Shown piece after piece: positions 47,701 to 61,782 of a stretch of 64,000 nt of DNA. Source of the stretch: Pseudomonas frederiksbergensis (lineage in GTDB: Bacteria; Pseudomonadota; Gammaproteobacteria; Pseudomonadales; Pseudomonadaceae); contig NZ_MOBM01000002.1 in the NCBI RefSeq assembly GCF_003732275.1, positions 124,001 through 188,000 of the forward strand, written 5' to 3'. The notes under the pieces were generated by a model, which saw only the letters and a program-made list of their open reading frames with translations, searched no databases and had not been told where the DNA came from. How positions within the stretch are numbered: the stretch's first letter is position 1; every line of letters starts with the position of its first letter. The translations under genes and the position numbers were made by a program.

Positions 47701-48456
47701 TCAGTTTCCCGCGGCGCGACAAATCGCACCGAACTCATCTGCATTCAGGGAAGCTCCACCAATGAGCCCCCCATCGATATCCGGCATGCCGAACAGTTCG
47801 ACCGCATTGGCCGCCTTCACGCTGCCGCCGTATAGAAGCCGCACACCTTGCGCGACTTCAGAATTCTCTGCCGCCAACTGAGCGCGAATGGCTGCATGCA
47901 CATCCTGCGCCTGTTGCGGCGAAGCAGTCAGCCCGGTGCCAATGGCCCAGACCGGCTCGTAAGCAATTACTGCCTTTGCAAAGACACCTACACCCAGCTC
48001 CTCAATGATACTGCCAAGCTGACGCCCGACAACCTCAAGAGTTTTTCCAGCTTCGCGCTCTTCGAGGGTCTCCCCTACGCACAACACCGGAATCAAGCCA
48101 CATGCCTGCGCCGCTGCGAACTTGCGAATCAGCATTCCATCCTGCTCGCCCATTATCTGGCGGCGTTCGGAGTGCCCGACAAGCACCAAGGAACAACCTG
48201 CATCCACCAACTGACTCGGCGCAACTTCACCGGTCAATGCACCTTGCATGGATTCCACTGCAGAATTCTGCGCGCCGACCGAAATCGACTTGCCTTTCAA
48301 GCCATCAATCACTTGATTGATATGCAAGCAAGACGGGAATACCGCGACATCAACACCGCTAGGCAAGGCCAGATGACTAAGGCCATTGATCAGCTCAGCG
48401 ACGCTGGCGCGGGTACCGTGCATCTTCCAGTTACCAGCTACCATAGGGCGACGCAT
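47701..48456 (-). CDS. tpiA: Triosephosphate isomerase
   Basis: 251 residues. It interconverts dihydroxyacetone phosphate and glyceraldehyde-3-phosphate. The N-terminal [13 protein letters not shown] carries the catalytic Lys; the His is in LVGHSERRQ near 95, and the catalytic Glu in [11 protein letters not shown] near 167. The phosphate loop is [11 protein letters not shown] near 209. It lies between glmM and secG. Confidence 0.98.
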   Translation of the reverse strand: MRRPMVAGNWKMHGTRASVAELINGLSHLALPSGVDVAVFPSCLHINQVIDGLKGKSISVGAQNSAVESMQGALTGEVAPSQLVDAGCSLVLVGHSERRQIMGEQDGMLIRKFAAAQACGLIPVLCVGETLEEREAGKTLEVVGRQLGSIIEELGVGVFAKAVIAYEPVWAIGTGLTASPQQAQDVHAAIRAQLAAENSEVAQGVRLLYGGSVKAANAVELFGMPDIDGGLIGGASLNADEFGAICRAAGN

Positions 48457-48522
48457 GCTGTACCTCGTCGGTCAAAGTGGGCGCAGATGTTACCCAACAC
48501 AATCATGGCTGGCAAGCCGAAA

Positions 48523-49860
48523 TCAGGCAGAAACTTCAGTTACCAGTTTTGCCAGCTCTTCGGCATAACCGCGAACCTGTATTTCGTCCTCGCCCTCGAC
48601 CATGACTCGCACCAGCGGCTCTGTCCCGGACTTGCGTAATAGCACGCGCCCACGACCGGCCATCGCCTGAGTAACACGGTCACTGGCTTCCTTGACAGTC
48701 GGATGTTCGATCGGATTCGCACCACCGCCAAACCGGACATTGATCAGCACCTGAGGACACTTGCGCAGCGCCTGACGGGACTGAGCCAGGCCTTCTGCGC
48801 GCCGCTTCAGGGCCATCAACACCTGCAACGCAGCAATGATCGCGTCACCCGTGGTGGTGTGACTGAAGCAGACAATGTGCCCCGAGTTTTCCCCACCCAC
48901 CTGCCAATCGCGCTCCAGCAACTCGGAGATCACGTAACGGTCGCCAACGTTGGCGCGCACAAAAGGAATCGCCAGATCCGCCAGGGCCAATTCCAACCCC
49001 AGGTTACTCATCAGCGTACCGACGACACCGCCCTGCAACTTGCCGCGCTCTTGCAGATCGCGAGCAATGATAAACAACAACTCGTCGCCGTCGACGACAG
49101 TGCCGGTGTGATCGACCATCTGGACCCGGTCACCATCACCGTCAAAGGCAATACCCAAATCGGCGTGCTCGGCCAATACGGCAGCTTGCAGCGGCTCCAT
49201 ATGGGTCGAACCGCAATTCTCATTGATGTTCAGGCCATTAGGATGAGCAGAAAGCACAACGACATCGGCTCCCAGCTCACGGAACACACTAGGCGCCACT
49301 TTATAGGTCGCACCATGGGCACAGTCGATCACGATCTTCAGCCCAGCGAAACTGGTACCGGTCGGAACGCTGCTCTTGCAGAATTCGATATAACGGCCCG
49401 AGGCATCGTTGATTCGCGATACTTTGCCGATCTTGCTCGACTCAACCACGGTCATCGGGGTGTCGAGCAGCTCTTCGATCATCAGCTCGACTTCATCCGG
49501 AAGCTTGGTGCCCTTCCCGGAGAAAAACTTGATGCCGTTGTCGTCATGAGGGTTGTGCGAAGCGCTGATCACGATGCCAGCTTCGGCATGAAAGGTACGT
49601 GTCAGATAGGCGATGGCCGGCGTCGGCATCGGCCCCAGGAGCATCACATCAGCACCTGCCGAGGTCAGCCCGGCCTCAAGCGCCGACTCGAACATGTAAC
49701 CGGAAATCCGGGTGTCCTTGCCCACGAGCACCTTGCAGGCACCCATGCTGCGAAATGCCATGCCTGCCGCCCAGCCAAGCTTGAGCATGAAATCAGGAGT
49801 AATCGGGTATTCACCGACCCGACCACGAATACCGTCGGTGCCAAAGTATTTTTTACTCAT
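48523..49860 (-). CDS. glmM: Phosphoglucosamine mutase
   Basis: 445 residues. It converts glucosamine-6-phosphate to glucosamine-1-phosphate for peptidoglycan and LPS. The phosphoserine is in [12 protein letters not shown] near residue 101; the Mg site is DGDGDR near 241; the phosphate-binding loop [14 protein letters not shown] is near 410. The start [13 protein letters not shown] is the family N-terminus. 16 nt after folP. Confidence 0.98.
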   Translation of the reverse strand: MSKKYFGTDGIRGRVGEYPITPDFMLKLGWAAGMAFRSMGACKVLVGKDTRISGYMFESALEAGLTSAGADVMLLGPMPTPAIAYLTRTFHAEAGIVISASHNPHDDNGIKFFSGKGTKLPDEVELMIEELLDTPMTVVESSKIGKVSRINDASGRYIEFCKSSVPTGTSFAGLKIVIDCAHGATYKVAPSVFRELGADVVVLSAHPNGLNINENCGSTHMEPLQAAVLAEHADLGIAFDGDGDRVQMVDHTGTVVDGDELLFIIARDLQERGKLQGGVVGTLMSNLGLELALADLAIPFVRANVGDRYVISELLERDWQVGGENSGHIVCFSHTTTGDAIIAALQVLMALKRRAEGLAQSRQALRKCPQVLINVRFGGGANPIEHPTVKEASDRVTQAMAGRGRVLLRKSGTEPLVRVMVEGEDEIQVRGYAEELAKLVTEVSA

Positions 49861-49876
49861 AAGTACTCCATCATTC

Positions 49877-50728
49877 TTATTCGGCTGATTCTACTGCGGC
49901 AATCATTCGCACTACGTCGACCGTTTCAGCCACATCATGGACGCGCAATATACGCGCCCCCTTGATTGAAGCCAGTGCCGCGAGCGCTAAACCGCCATGC
50001 AGGCGCTCTCCCACCGGCCGATTCAAGGCATGCCCGATCATGCTCTTTCGCGAAACCCCGACCAACAGGGGCCGCCCCAAGGCATGCAAGGCCTCCATAT
50101 GCTTAAACAAGCTCAAGTTGTGCTGCAAGGTTTTCGCGAAGCCGAAGCCCGGATCGAGGATGATCCGCTCGGCAGGGATGCCTACCGACGCACACTGGAG
50201 CATCCGCTCGGCGAGAAACTCGCTGACCTCTTTTGTCACATCCTGGTACTGCGGATTGTCCTGCATGTCGCCCGGCTCACCGAGCATATGCATCAGACAC
50301 ACCGGCAAACCGGTGGCCGCTGCTGCATCCAGGGCTCCGTCCCGGCGCAACGAACGCACATCATTGATCAAACCCGCCCCGAGCCTTGCGGTTTCACGCA
50401 TGACCGCCGGTGTAGAGGTATCGACCGAGATGATCACATCGAGTTCACGACTGATGCGCTCAACGATAGGCGCTACACGCTCAAGCTCTTCAAGCGGTGA
50501 AACCGCCCTGGCACCGGGCCGGGTCGATTCGCCACCAACGTCGATCAGCGTCGCGCCAGCCGCCACCATCGCCTCGGCGTGGCGCAGCGCCGCATCCAGC
50601 TGGCTGTATTGGCCGCCATCGGAAAAGGAGTCGGGAGTGACATTGAGAATGCCCATGACATGCGTCTGGGCCAAATCAAGAACCCGGTTACCGCAAGGCA
50701 ACCGGGTCGAGGACTGAACAGAAGTCAT
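49877..50728 (-). CDS. folP: Dihydropteroate synthase
   Basis: 283 residues. It joins p-aminobenzoate to a pterin pyrophosphate in folate synthesis and is the sulfonamide target. The first signature is [17 protein letters not shown] near 25 and the second [16 protein letters not shown] near 58. [10 protein letters not shown] near 190 and a C-terminal [10 protein letters not shown] are also seen. It sits 8 nt after ftsH, the common gammaproteobacterial order. Confidence 0.98.
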   Translation of the reverse strand: MTSVQSSTRLPCGNRVLDLAQTHVMGILNVTPDSFSDGGQYSQLDAALRHAEAMVAAGATLIDVGGESTRPGARAVSPLEELERVAPIVERISRELDVIISVDTSTPAVMRETARLGAGLINDVRSLRRDGALDAAAATGLPVCLMHMLGEPGDMQDNPQYQDVTKEVSEFLAERMLQCASVGIPAERIILDPGFGFAKTLQHNLSLFKHMEALHALGRPLLVGVSRKSMIGHALNRPVGERLHGGLALAALASIKGARILRVHDVAETVDVVRMIAAVESAE

Positions 50729-50736
50729 TTCAAACC

Positions 50737-52647
50737 TTATACGTCAGCAGCCGGGCCACCGATTGGTGTTTCCGGACGCCCATCCTGCACCGCCGGAGGC
50801 GTGCCGGAAGTATCACTACCGCCAGACCAATCGCGAGGCTCGCGTGGCGCACGACCCGCCATGATGTCATCGATCTGATCAGCATCGATCGTTTCGTACT
50901 TCATCAAGGCATCCGCCATGGCGTCAAGCTTGTCACGGTTATCCGTGAGGATCTGCTTGGCGGTGCCGTAGCATTGATCAATGATGCTGCGCACTTCGGA
51001 ATCGATCAGCTTGGCTGTCTCGCCGGAGAAGCTGGCATGTTGACCACCGCCGCCACGACCGAGGAACACTTCGCCCTCTTCTTCGGCGTACATCAACGGA
51101 CCGAGTTTTTCCGACAAGCCCCACTTGGTCACCATGTTCCGTGCGATCTGGCTGGCACGCATGATGTCGTTGGATGCTCCGGTGGTGACACCGTCGAAGC
51201 CCAGGGTCATTTCTTCAGCGATACGACCGCCATACAGCGAGCAGATTTGACTGATCAGCGCACGCTTGGACAAGCTGTAGCGATCTTCTTCCGGCAGGAA
51301 CATGGTCACACCGAGCGCACGACCGCGCGGAATGATCGACACTTTGTAGACCGGGTCATGCTCAGGTACGACGCGACCGACGATAGCGTGGCCAGCTTCG
51401 TGATAAGCAGTGTTCTGCTTCTCTTTCTCGGACATGACCATGGATTTGCGTTCGGCACCCATCATGATCTTGTCTTTGGCCAGTTCGAACTCTTTCATCT
51501 CGACGATGCGCTTGCCGGCACGGGCTGCGAACAACGACGCCTCGTTTACCAGGTTGGCCAGGTCGGCACCGGAGAAACCGGGAGTACCACGCGCGATCAC
51601 GGCCGGAGCGACGTCGTCACCCATTGGCACTTTGCGCATATGGACTTTGAGAATCTGCTCGCGACCACGGATATCCGGCAGACCGACCACGACCTGACGG
51701 TCGAAACGGCCCGGACGCAGCAATGCAGGGTCCAGTACGTCGGGACGGTTGGTCGCTGCAATGACGATGATGCCGTCATTCATTTCGAAGCCATCCATCT
51801 CTACCAGCAACTGGTTGAGTGTCTGTTCGCGCTCGTCGTGACCGCCGCCCATGCCGGCACCACGGTGGCGACCGACGGCGTCGATTTCATCGATGAAGAT
51901 GATGCATGGCGCGTGTTTCTTAGCCTGCTCGAACATGTCACGAACACGACTGGCACCGACACCGACGAACATTTCGACGAAATCGGAACCGGAAATGGTG
52001 AAGAACGGCACTTTGGCTTCGCCGGCAATCGCCTTGGCGATCAAGGTTTTACCAGTACCAGGAGGACCGACCATCAGCACACCACGAGGAATGCGACCGC
52101 CCAAACGCTGGAACTTGCCCGGATCACGCAGGAATTCGACCAGCTCGCCAACTTCTTCCTTGGCTTCGTCGCAACCGGCAACGTCAGCCAACGTGGTTTT
52201 TACCTGATCTTCGGAGAGCAGGCGCGCCTTGCTCTTGCCGAAGCTCATCGGCCCGCCCTTGCCACCGGCACCGCCCTGCATCTGCCGCATGAAGAACATG
52301 AAGACAGCGATGATTACGAGGATCGGGAAGCTTGCGACCAGGAGTTGAGTCCAGATGCTTTGCTGCTCAGGCTGCTTGCCTTCGACTACCACGTGGTTAT
52401 CCACGAGGTCGCCGATCAGGCCATTGTCCTGGATTGCCGGACGAATGGTCTTGAAGCTGTCGCCATCGTTGCGCTTGCCGGTAATCACGTAGCCATCAAC
52501 CGCTACGCGCTCGACCTTGCCATCCTTGACCTGCTGGATGAAGTCGGAATAGTTGAGGGTCTGCGGCTCGTTAGGGCTGGAGAAGTTGTTCATCACTGTC
52601 ACCAGGACAGCCGCGATGATCAACCACAGGATCAGATTCTTTGCCAT
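50737..52647 (-). CDS. ftsH: ATP-dependent zinc metalloprotease FtsH
   Basis: 636 residues from the ATG at 52647. An in-frame TTG at 52656 adds MND and has a better-placed GAGGG, so the true start is open. Two membrane helices (about 4-22 and 98-117) flank a periplasmic domain. The AAA domain has Walker [14 protein letters not shown] near 193, Walker [12 protein letters not shown], and the SRH. The protease site is HEAGH near 414. It degrades membrane and regulatory proteins, including LpxC and sigma-32 in E. coli. The tail is Pro/Gly-rich. Confidence 0.97.
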   Translation of the reverse strand: MAKNLILWLIIAAVLVTVMNNFSSPNEPQTLNYSDFIQQVKDGKVERVAVDGYVITGKRNDGDSFKTIRPAIQDNGLIGDLVDNHVVVEGKQPEQQSIWTQLLVASFPILVIIAVFMFFMRQMQGGAGGKGGPMSFGKSKARLLSEDQVKTTLADVAGCDEAKEEVGELVEFLRDPGKFQRLGGRIPRGVLMVGPPGTGKTLIAKAIAGEAKVPFFTISGSDFVEMFVGVGASRVRDMFEQAKKHAPCIIFIDEIDAVGRHRGAGMGGGHDEREQTLNQLLVEMDGFEMNDGIIVIAATNRPDVLDPALLRPGRFDRQVVVGLPDIRGREQILKVHMRKVPMGDDVAPAVIARGTPGFSGADLANLVNEASLFAARAGKRIVEMKEFELAKDKIMMGAERKSMVMSEKEKQNTAYHEAGHAIVGRVVPEHDPVYKVSIIPRGRALGVTMFLPEEDRYSLSKRALISQICSLYGGRIAEEMTLGFDGVTTGASNDIMRASQIARNMVTKWGLSEKLGPLMYAEEEGEVFLGRGGGGQHASFSGETAKLIDSEVRSIIDQCYGTAKQILTDNRDKLDAMADALMKYETIDADQIDDIMAGRAPREPRDWSGGSDTSGTPPAVQDGRPETPIGGPAADV

Positions 52648-52847
52648 ATCGTTCAATTAACTACCCTCTGAAGCAAGCTCCGCTAATGGCGCGTGCTTCG
52701 CATGATATTCACCGGCCTAACTTACTACATTACCTACGGCTCTGGCAGGCGCCGTCTGTAACCCTTTGTGAAACACTTTCTACACAATATTCGCTAATGC
52801 TCACGGGACGAAATACGAAAAACCTATCGCCCCGGTCGAAAAACCTT

Positions 52848-53480
52848 TTATTCCTCACTGCGACCACGGAAACCACGGCCCAGCAGGTACTGCTCACGGG
52901 AGCGATCGCGCGACGATTTCGGCTTGCGCGTCGTGACCTTCTCGAACTGCTTGCGAACGCTTTTGTGGTATTCGTCGAAGCCTTCACCCTGGAAGACCTT
53001 GATCAAAAAATCACCACCTGGCTTCAACACCCGAGTCGCAAGATCCAGCGCCAACTCGCACAGGAACATCGATCGCGGCATATCAACAGACGCCAATCCA
53101 CTCATATTGGGGGCCATATCGGAAATCACAAGGTCCACCTCGTTTTTTCCGACCGCTTCAAGGATCTGCGCCAGTACGGCGTCCTCGGTAAAGTCGCCCT
53201 GAATGAAGGTCACATCCGGGATGCTGTCCATTTCCAGGATGTCGGAAGCAATCAGTGTGCCTTGCCCACCAATCAGACGACTGGTCACCTGGGACCAGCC
53301 ACCCGGGGCGGCGCCCAGGTCGATCACGCTCATGCCCGGACGGATCAAACGATCCCTTTCCTGAATCTCCAGCAGCTTGTAGCTGGCACGGGAGCGATAC
53401 CCGTCTTTTTGCGCCATTTTCACGAATGGGTCGTTGAAATGCTCTTGCAGCCATTTAAGACTTGTCTTGGAACGGGCCAC
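52848..53480 (-). CDS. rlmE: 23S rRNA (uridine-2'-O) methyltransferase
   Basis: 210 residues (FtsJ/RrmJ). It methylates U2552 in 23S rRNA. The AdoMet motif is [14 protein letters not shown] near 59. The K-D-K-E catalytic tetrad is seen as K42 (RASYKLLEI), the Asp in [10 protein letters not shown] near 128, the Lys in [10 protein letters not shown] near 168, and the Glu near the C-terminus. Upstream of ftsH with a 200-nt gap, and divergent from yhbY, as in E. coli. Confidence 0.97.
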   Translation of the reverse strand: MARSKTSLKWLQEHFNDPFVKMAQKDGYRSRASYKLLEIQERDRLIRPGMSVIDLGAAPGGWSQVTSRLIGGQGTLIASDILEMDSIPDVTFIQGDFTEDAVLAQILEAVGKNEVDLVISDMAPNMSGLASVDMPRSMFLCELALDLATRVLKPGGDFLIKVFQGEGFDEYHKSVRKQFEKVTTRKPKSSRDRSREQYLLGRGFRGRSEE

Positions 53481-53585
53481 GGGCCACCTCGAAAATAAAA
53501 CGGGTCGTGATTAACTGGGCGGTCCCGGACTCGCTCGGGTAAACTGGCCGCCGCTTTTTACAAGATCAGACGCAGGGGTCAGATT

Positions 53586-53894
53586 ATGCCGCTCACTCAA
53601 GAGCAGAAGAAACAGTACAAATCCATTGGCCACCATCTGAAACCAGTTTTGATTGTGGCTGACAACGGTTTGACTGAAGGTGTGTTAGCCGAACTTGAAC
53701 GCGCTTTGGCGGATCACGAGCTGATCAAAATCAAGCTCAACATCCTCGATCGCGAATCGCGCCTGGCAGCCATTGCAGAACTCTGCAAGGCCGGCAAAGC
53801 CGATCTGGTTCAGGTCATCGGCAAGATGGCACTGATTTACCGCAAGAACTTCAGCGTCAACAAGCAGCTGTCGAACGTCCATCGCTTCAAGTGA
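53586..53894 (+). CDS. yhbY: YhbY-type CRM-domain RNA-binding protein
   Basis: 102 residues, a stand-alone CRM domain associated with pre-50S ribosomal particles. The fold is recognised by the basic N-terminus (LTQEQKKQYKSIGHHLKPV), the GxxG-like loop ADNGLTEG near 28, and HELIKIKLN near 46. It is divergent from rlmE with a 105-bp shared promoter gap. It is the only plus-strand gene in the right-hand housekeeping block. Confidence 0.95.
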   Translation: MPLTQEQKKQYKSIGHHLKPVLIVADNGLTEGVLAELERALADHELIKIKLNILDRESRLAAIAELCKAGKADLVQVIGKMALIYRKNFSVNKQLSNVHRFK

Positions 53895-53903
53895 TGACAA
53901 GGG

Positions 53904-54308
53904 TCAAGGGTGTGCTTCGCGCACCCTCACACTCCATCCCGGCACCGGTTGCATCACCAGCACCAGCCCGGAAAATCCCAGAACAAGATAGCTGAACAGC
54001 TGCCAATGCGCCGCCTGCGGCCAGCCGACGTGGACCGCGAAATACATCACGCCCCCATACAGCGCCATCATCAGCAGTTGCCCACGAATATCGCGCCATA
54101 GACTGGCAAGGCCCTCGGCCTGAACCAGCACCAAAGCCTGAAAAATCACACACGCCGTGGCAAATCCCACCATCAGCGTATTCAGCACGCCTGCAATTTC
54201 GTCGATCAGCAGCGGTGCCAGGCCTATTCGCCCCAGCACCGGCAGCAGACCGATGTGCAACAGCCACAAGCCGCCAACCCACAACATTTGGGTCAGTTGC
54301 CAAAGCAT
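53904..54308 (-). CDS. DUF4149-like membrane protein
   Basis: 134 residues from the ATG at 54308. Four hydrophobic helices (WVGGLWLLHIGLLPVLG; VLNTLMVGFATACVIFQALVL; LLMMALYGGVMYFAV; LFSYLVLGFSGLVLV) fit the small DUF4149 family found beside greA in pseudomonads. Function unknown. The ATG directly abuts a strong hairpin (54309-54331), so no Shine-Dalgarno is possible there; upstream in-frame ATGs at 54365 and 54380 lie inside greA. The start is therefore uncertain. Confidence 0.75.
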   Translation of the reverse strand: MLWQLTQMLWVGGLWLLHIGLLPVLGRIGLAPLLIDEIAGVLNTLMVGFATACVIFQALVLVQAEGLASLWRDIRGQLLMMALYGGVMYFAVHVGWPQAAHWQLFSYLVLGFSGLVLVMQPVPGWSVRVREAHP

Positions 54309-54331
54309 GGCGCCCGCACGTAGCGGGCGCC
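54309..54331 (-). promoter_or_regulatory. Hairpin between greA and the DUF4149 gene
   Basis: A perfect 9-bp GC stem GGCGCCCGC/GCGGGCGCC with a 5-nt loop fills most of the gap between the greA stop and the next ATG. It lacks a T-run on the minus strand. Confidence 0.6.
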
Positions 54332-54336
54332 TTCTT

Positions 54337-54809
54337 TCAGAGGTGGCGAACTTCGACAATCTCATACTCGATAACGCCACCCGGCGTTTTCACGGCGACC
54401 ACATCCCCCTCTTCCTTGGCAATCAAGGCGCGGGCCAGTGGCGAACCCACCGAAATCTTGCCGAGCTTGAAGTCAGCCTCATCCTCACCCACGATGTGGT
54501 AAGTGACGCGCTCATCAGTCTCGACGTTGGCGATTTCAACGGTGGTGCCGAAAATCACTTTGCCGGTGTGAGGAATGGTCGTGACATCGATGATGACCTG
54601 ATTCTGAATCCGGCCTTCGATGTCACGAATCCGCGCCTCGACCATCCCCTGCTGCTCACGAGCCGCGTGGTATTCGGCATTTTCCTTCAAGTCACCCAAC
54701 TCGCGGGCCGTACCGATGTCCTGGCTAAGCTTCGGACGGACGACCTTGGTCAGGTGAGCGTGTTCTTCTTCCAGGGCTTTCGCGCCCTGGACGGTCATTG
54801 GGTATTTGA

Positions 54810-54813
<4 letters not shown>
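54337..54813 (-). CDS. greA: Transcription elongation factor GreA
   Basis: 158 residues, the standard length. It rescues backtracked RNA polymerase by stimulating transcript cleavage. The N-terminal coiled coil carries the acidic tip in [18 protein letters not shown] (D and E residues near 41-44), and the C-terminal FKBP-like domain has [19 protein letters not shown]. Its ATG overlaps the carB stop (ATGA). Confidence 0.98.
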
Positions 54814-58031
<3,218 letters not shown>

Positions 58032-58084
58032 GGGTTGTCACTCAAATCCGCAGGTCAGTCGGCAAGCCGTCTTGTTCAATCTCT

Positions 58085-58129
58085 GAAGCCTTGAGGGGGC
58101 CACCGGTTTCGGGACCGCCCTCAGGCTTC
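58085..58129 (-). promoter_or_regulatory. carA-carB intercistronic hairpin
   Basis: GAAGCCTTGAGGG pairs with CCCTCAGGCTTC (one bulged base) in the 117-nt gap between carA and carB. No T-run. Possibly a stability or processing element. Confidence 0.5.
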
Positions 58130-58148
58130 GCTACATCAGGGCGAGCGA

Positions 58149-59285
58149 TTAGCGTCGCTTGGCCATTTCGTTGATGAAGCGATCAAACAGTGGCGCTACG
58201 TCGTTCGGGCCAGGGCTGGCTTCAGGGTGACCCTGGAAGCTGAAGGCGCTCTTGTCGGTACGCTCGATGCCTTGCAGGGTGCCGTCGAACAGCGATTTGT
58301 GGATCGCCCGAACGTTGCCTGGCAGGGTCGCTTCGTCTACCGCAAAACCGTGGTTCTGGCTGGTGATCATCACCACACCGCTGTCCAGATCCTGGACCGG
58401 GTGGTTGGCACCGTGGTGGCCGTGACCCATTTTCAGGGTCTTGGCGCCGGAGGCCAGAGCCAGCAGTTGGTGACCGAGGCAAATGCCGAACACCGGAATC
58501 TCGGTTTCCAGCACGTCCTTGATTGCCTGGATCGCGTAGTCGCATGGCTCAGGGTCGCCCGGGCCGTTGGACAGGAACACGCCGTCCGGTTTCAGTGCCA
58601 GCGCTTCGGCGGCCGGAGTCTGTGCAGGCACCACGGTCACGCGGCAACCGCGCTCGACCAGCATGCGCAGGATGTTCAGCTTGACGCCGTAGTCGTAGGC
58701 CACCACGTGGTATGGCAGCTCGGAGGCTTCCAGAGTCGCGTGGCTGTCGCTTTTCAGATCCCAGACAGTCGAGCGCCACTCGTACTTCTCTTTGGTGCTG
58801 ACGACTTTTGCCAGGTCCATGCCTTTGAGGCCAGGGAAACCCTGAGCGGCGGCGATGGCGGCTTCTTCGGAAATGTTGTCACCGGCCATGATGCAGCCGT
58901 TCTGTGCGCCTTTCTCACGCAGGATGCGTGTCAGGCGACGGGTGTCGATACCGGCGATTGCCACCACATTGTTGGCTTTCAGGTAATCGGACAGTGACAT
59001 CGTGTTGCGCCAGTTGCTCGCAACCAGTGGCAGGTCACGGATGACCAGGCCAGCGGACCAGACGCGGTCGGACTCGGCATCTTCCGGCGTAGTGCCGGTA
59101 TTGCCGATGTGCGGGTAAGTCAGGGTAACGATCTGTTGGGCGTAGGAAGGATCGGTAAGGATTTCCTGATAGCCGGTCATTGCGGTGTTGAACACCACCT
59201 CACCAACGGTTTGACCGTCGGCTCCAATGGCTTCGCCGCGAAAAATGCTGCCATCAGCAAGGGCGAGTATGGCTGGCTTAGTCAA
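58149..59285 (-). CDS. carA: Carbamoyl-phosphate synthase small subunit (glutamine amidotransferase)
   Basis: 378 residues. It releases ammonia from glutamine for CarB. The N-terminal CPSase domain ([28 protein letters not shown]) precedes a class I amidotransferase domain with the Cys in [13 protein letters not shown] near 265 and His/Glu in [11 protein letters not shown] near 350. The start is TTG at 59285 with GGGAGG five nt upstream; E. coli carA also uses TTG. A leader terminator lies upstream. Confidence 0.97.
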   Translation of the reverse strand: MTKPAILALADGSIFRGEAIGADGQTVGEVVFNTAMTGYQEILTDPSYAQQIVTLTYPHIGNTGTTPEDAESDRVWSAGLVIRDLPLVASNWRNTMSLSDYLKANNVVAIAGIDTRRLTRILREKGAQNGCIMAGDNISEEAAIAAAQGFPGLKGMDLAKVVSTKEKYEWRSTVWDLKSDSHATLEASELPYHVVAYDYGVKLNILRMLVERGCRVTVVPAQTPAAEALALKPDGVFLSNGPGDPEPCDYAIQAIKDVLETEIPVFGICLGHQLLALASGAKTLKMGHGHHGANHPVQDLDSGVVMITSQNHGFAVDEATLPGNVRAIHKSLFDGTLQGIERTDKSAFSFQGHPEASPGPNDVAPLFDRFINEMAKRR

Positions 59286-59330
59286 GAAGACCTCCCGTAA
59301 ATAAAGCCTGAAAGGGCGATCGCAGGTTGT

Positions 59331-59366
59331 AAAAAAGCGGAGTGACGTATGGACACGTCACCCCGC
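59331..59366 (-). terminator. Terminator or attenuator in the carA leader
   Basis: On the minus strand GCGGGGTGACGT pairs with ACGTCACTCCGC (one G-U pair), followed by six T, ending 46 nt before the carA start. It may end dapB transcription or attenuate carAB. Confidence 0.8.
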
Positions 59367-59389
59367 TTCTTCACCGAATTATTCTGCGC

Positions 59390-59412
59390 GCTTTTAGTGG
59401 ACACACTAAAGC
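59390..59412 (-). promoter_or_regulatory. Second hairpin in the dapB-carA gap
   Basis: GCTTTAGTG/CACTAAAAGC with a 4-nt loop and one bulged A lies 24 nt upstream of the leader terminator. It may be part of a carA leader structure or an operator palindrome. Confidence 0.45.
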
Positions 59413-59544
59413 TGTAGCTTACAGAAAAAGGCATTTTTGGTCTACCGCCAATGAGGCCTAAAGGCCGGAGAATGCGACAGGACGTCGCTTGGCAGTTTAA
59501 AACCGGGCCCAAACGCTATGTTTGAACCCGATTTCGGGCACATC

Positions 59545-60360
<816 letters not shown>

Positions 60361-61485
60361 TTACAAATCGCCGAAGAAGCGCTTCACGCCTTCGAACCAA
60401 CCGGTGGTTTTCGGCGAATGACTGTTGTCACCCGCCAGGGAGCTGCGCAACTCCTCCAGCAATTCGCGCTGACGACGACCCAGGTTGACCGGGGTTTCGA
60501 CTGCCACGCGGCACATCAGGTCACCAGCACCGCCACCACGAACCGGCGCGACGCCTTTACCACGAACACGGAACTGCTTACCGGTCTGAGTCCCTTCAGG
60601 GATCTTCAGCTTGACCCGACCATCGAGGGTCGGAATCTCCAGCTCGCCGCCCAGCGCTGCGTCGACGAAGCTGATTGGCACTTCGCAGAACAGGTGCTTG
60701 CCGTCACGCTGGAAGATCGCGTGCTCGCGCACATTGATCACCACGTACAGGTCGCCAGTCGGGCCACCCTGCGCACCCGCCTCGCCTTCGCCAGACAGAC
60801 GAATGCGGTCGCCAGTATCGACACCGGCCGGCACTTTCACAGACAGGGTCTTGTACTCTTCGACACGACCTTCGCCGTGGCAGGAATCGCACGGATCGGA
60901 AATGATCTTGCCCTGGCCATGGCAGCGCGGGCAGGTCTGCTGCACCGAGAAGAAGCCCTGCTGCATGCGCACCTGACCGATACCGCCGCACGTCGGGCAA
61001 GTGATCGGCGAGGAGCCTTTCTTGGCACCCGAGCCATCGCACGGTTTGCAGTTGACCAGCGTCGGAACGCGGATATTCACGGTCGTACCGCGCACCGCTT
61101 CTTCCAGGTTCAGCTCCAGGGTGTAACGCAGATCGCTGCCGCGCTGAGCGCCGCCACGGGAACCGCCGCGACCGCCACCGAAGAAGTCACTGAAGACATC
61201 GCCAAAGATGTCGGAGAAGTTCTGACCGCCAAACCCGGCACCGCCGCCACCCATGCTCGGGTCGACACCGGCATGACCGTATTGATCATAGGCCGCGCGC
61301 TTGCTGGAATCGGACAGCACTTCGTAGGCCTCGTTGGCCTCCTTGAACATATCTTCCGACGCTTTGTCATCGGGATTACGGTCCGGGTGGTGCTTCATCG
61401 CCAGGCGACGGTAGGCCTTTTTCAGGTCCGCTTCGCTTGAACCACGCTCAACACCCAATACTTCGTAATAGTCACGCTTTGCCAT
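60361..61485 (-). CDS. dnaJ: Chaperone DnaJ
   Basis: 374 residues from the ATG at 61485 ([15 protein letters not shown]); a longer frame to 61575 is rejected. J domain with HPD near 33, a Gly/Phe-rich region (about 75-110; [18 protein letters not shown]), four zinc CxxCxGxG repeats ([32 protein letters not shown]), then the client-binding beta domains. It delivers substrates to DnaK and stimulates its ATPase. 297 nt after dnaK. Confidence 0.98.
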   Translation of the reverse strand: MAKRDYYEVLGVERGSSEADLKKAYRRLAMKHHPDRNPDDKASEDMFKEANEAYEVLSDSSKRAAYDQYGHAGVDPSMGGGGAGFGGQNFSDIFGDVFSDFFGGGRGGSRGGAQRGSDLRYTLELNLEEAVRGTTVNIRVPTLVNCKPCDGSGAKKGSSPITCPTCGGIGQVRMQQGFFSVQQTCPRCHGQGKIISDPCDSCHGEGRVEEYKTLSVKVPAGVDTGDRIRLSGEGEAGAQGGPTGDLYVVINVREHAIFQRDGKHLFCEVPISFVDAALGGELEIPTLDGRVKLKIPEGTQTGKQFRVRGKGVAPVRGGGAGDLMCRVAVETPVNLGRRQRELLEELRSSLAGDNSHSPKTTGWFEGVKRFFGDL

Positions 61486-61708
61486 AAGTCTTTGCACTCT
61501 TAAGGACGTTCGGCAAACCTCTCCTGAGCCTCGCCAAACTCGTTGAGCCCCAATACAGGCCCGGACCCAACTCACGTCAATTCAACGATCCTGGTCTTTG
61601 ATTCGATGCGGTATCTGTGGGCCAGAAAGCAGGAGCATCCCCGACCGTACCGCCAGCATTCGAGCGTTGTCGCATGCTGTAAAAATTCGCTTACTCCAGA
61701 CACGCCAA

Positions 61709-61728
61709 CGCGGGAGCAAGCTCCCGCG
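61709..61728. repeat. Palindrome in the dnaK-dnaJ gap
   Basis: CGCGGGAGCAAGCTCCCGCG, a perfect 8-bp stem with a 4-nt loop that resembles the core of the TTTGTGGCGAGGG REP family without its outer arms. The 297-nt gap holds no gene I can see. Confidence 0.5.
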
Positions 61729-61782
61729 CGGCGACATCCTACCAGTCACCGCCTGAAGGCAGTCAACCGGGCGACCAACAAC

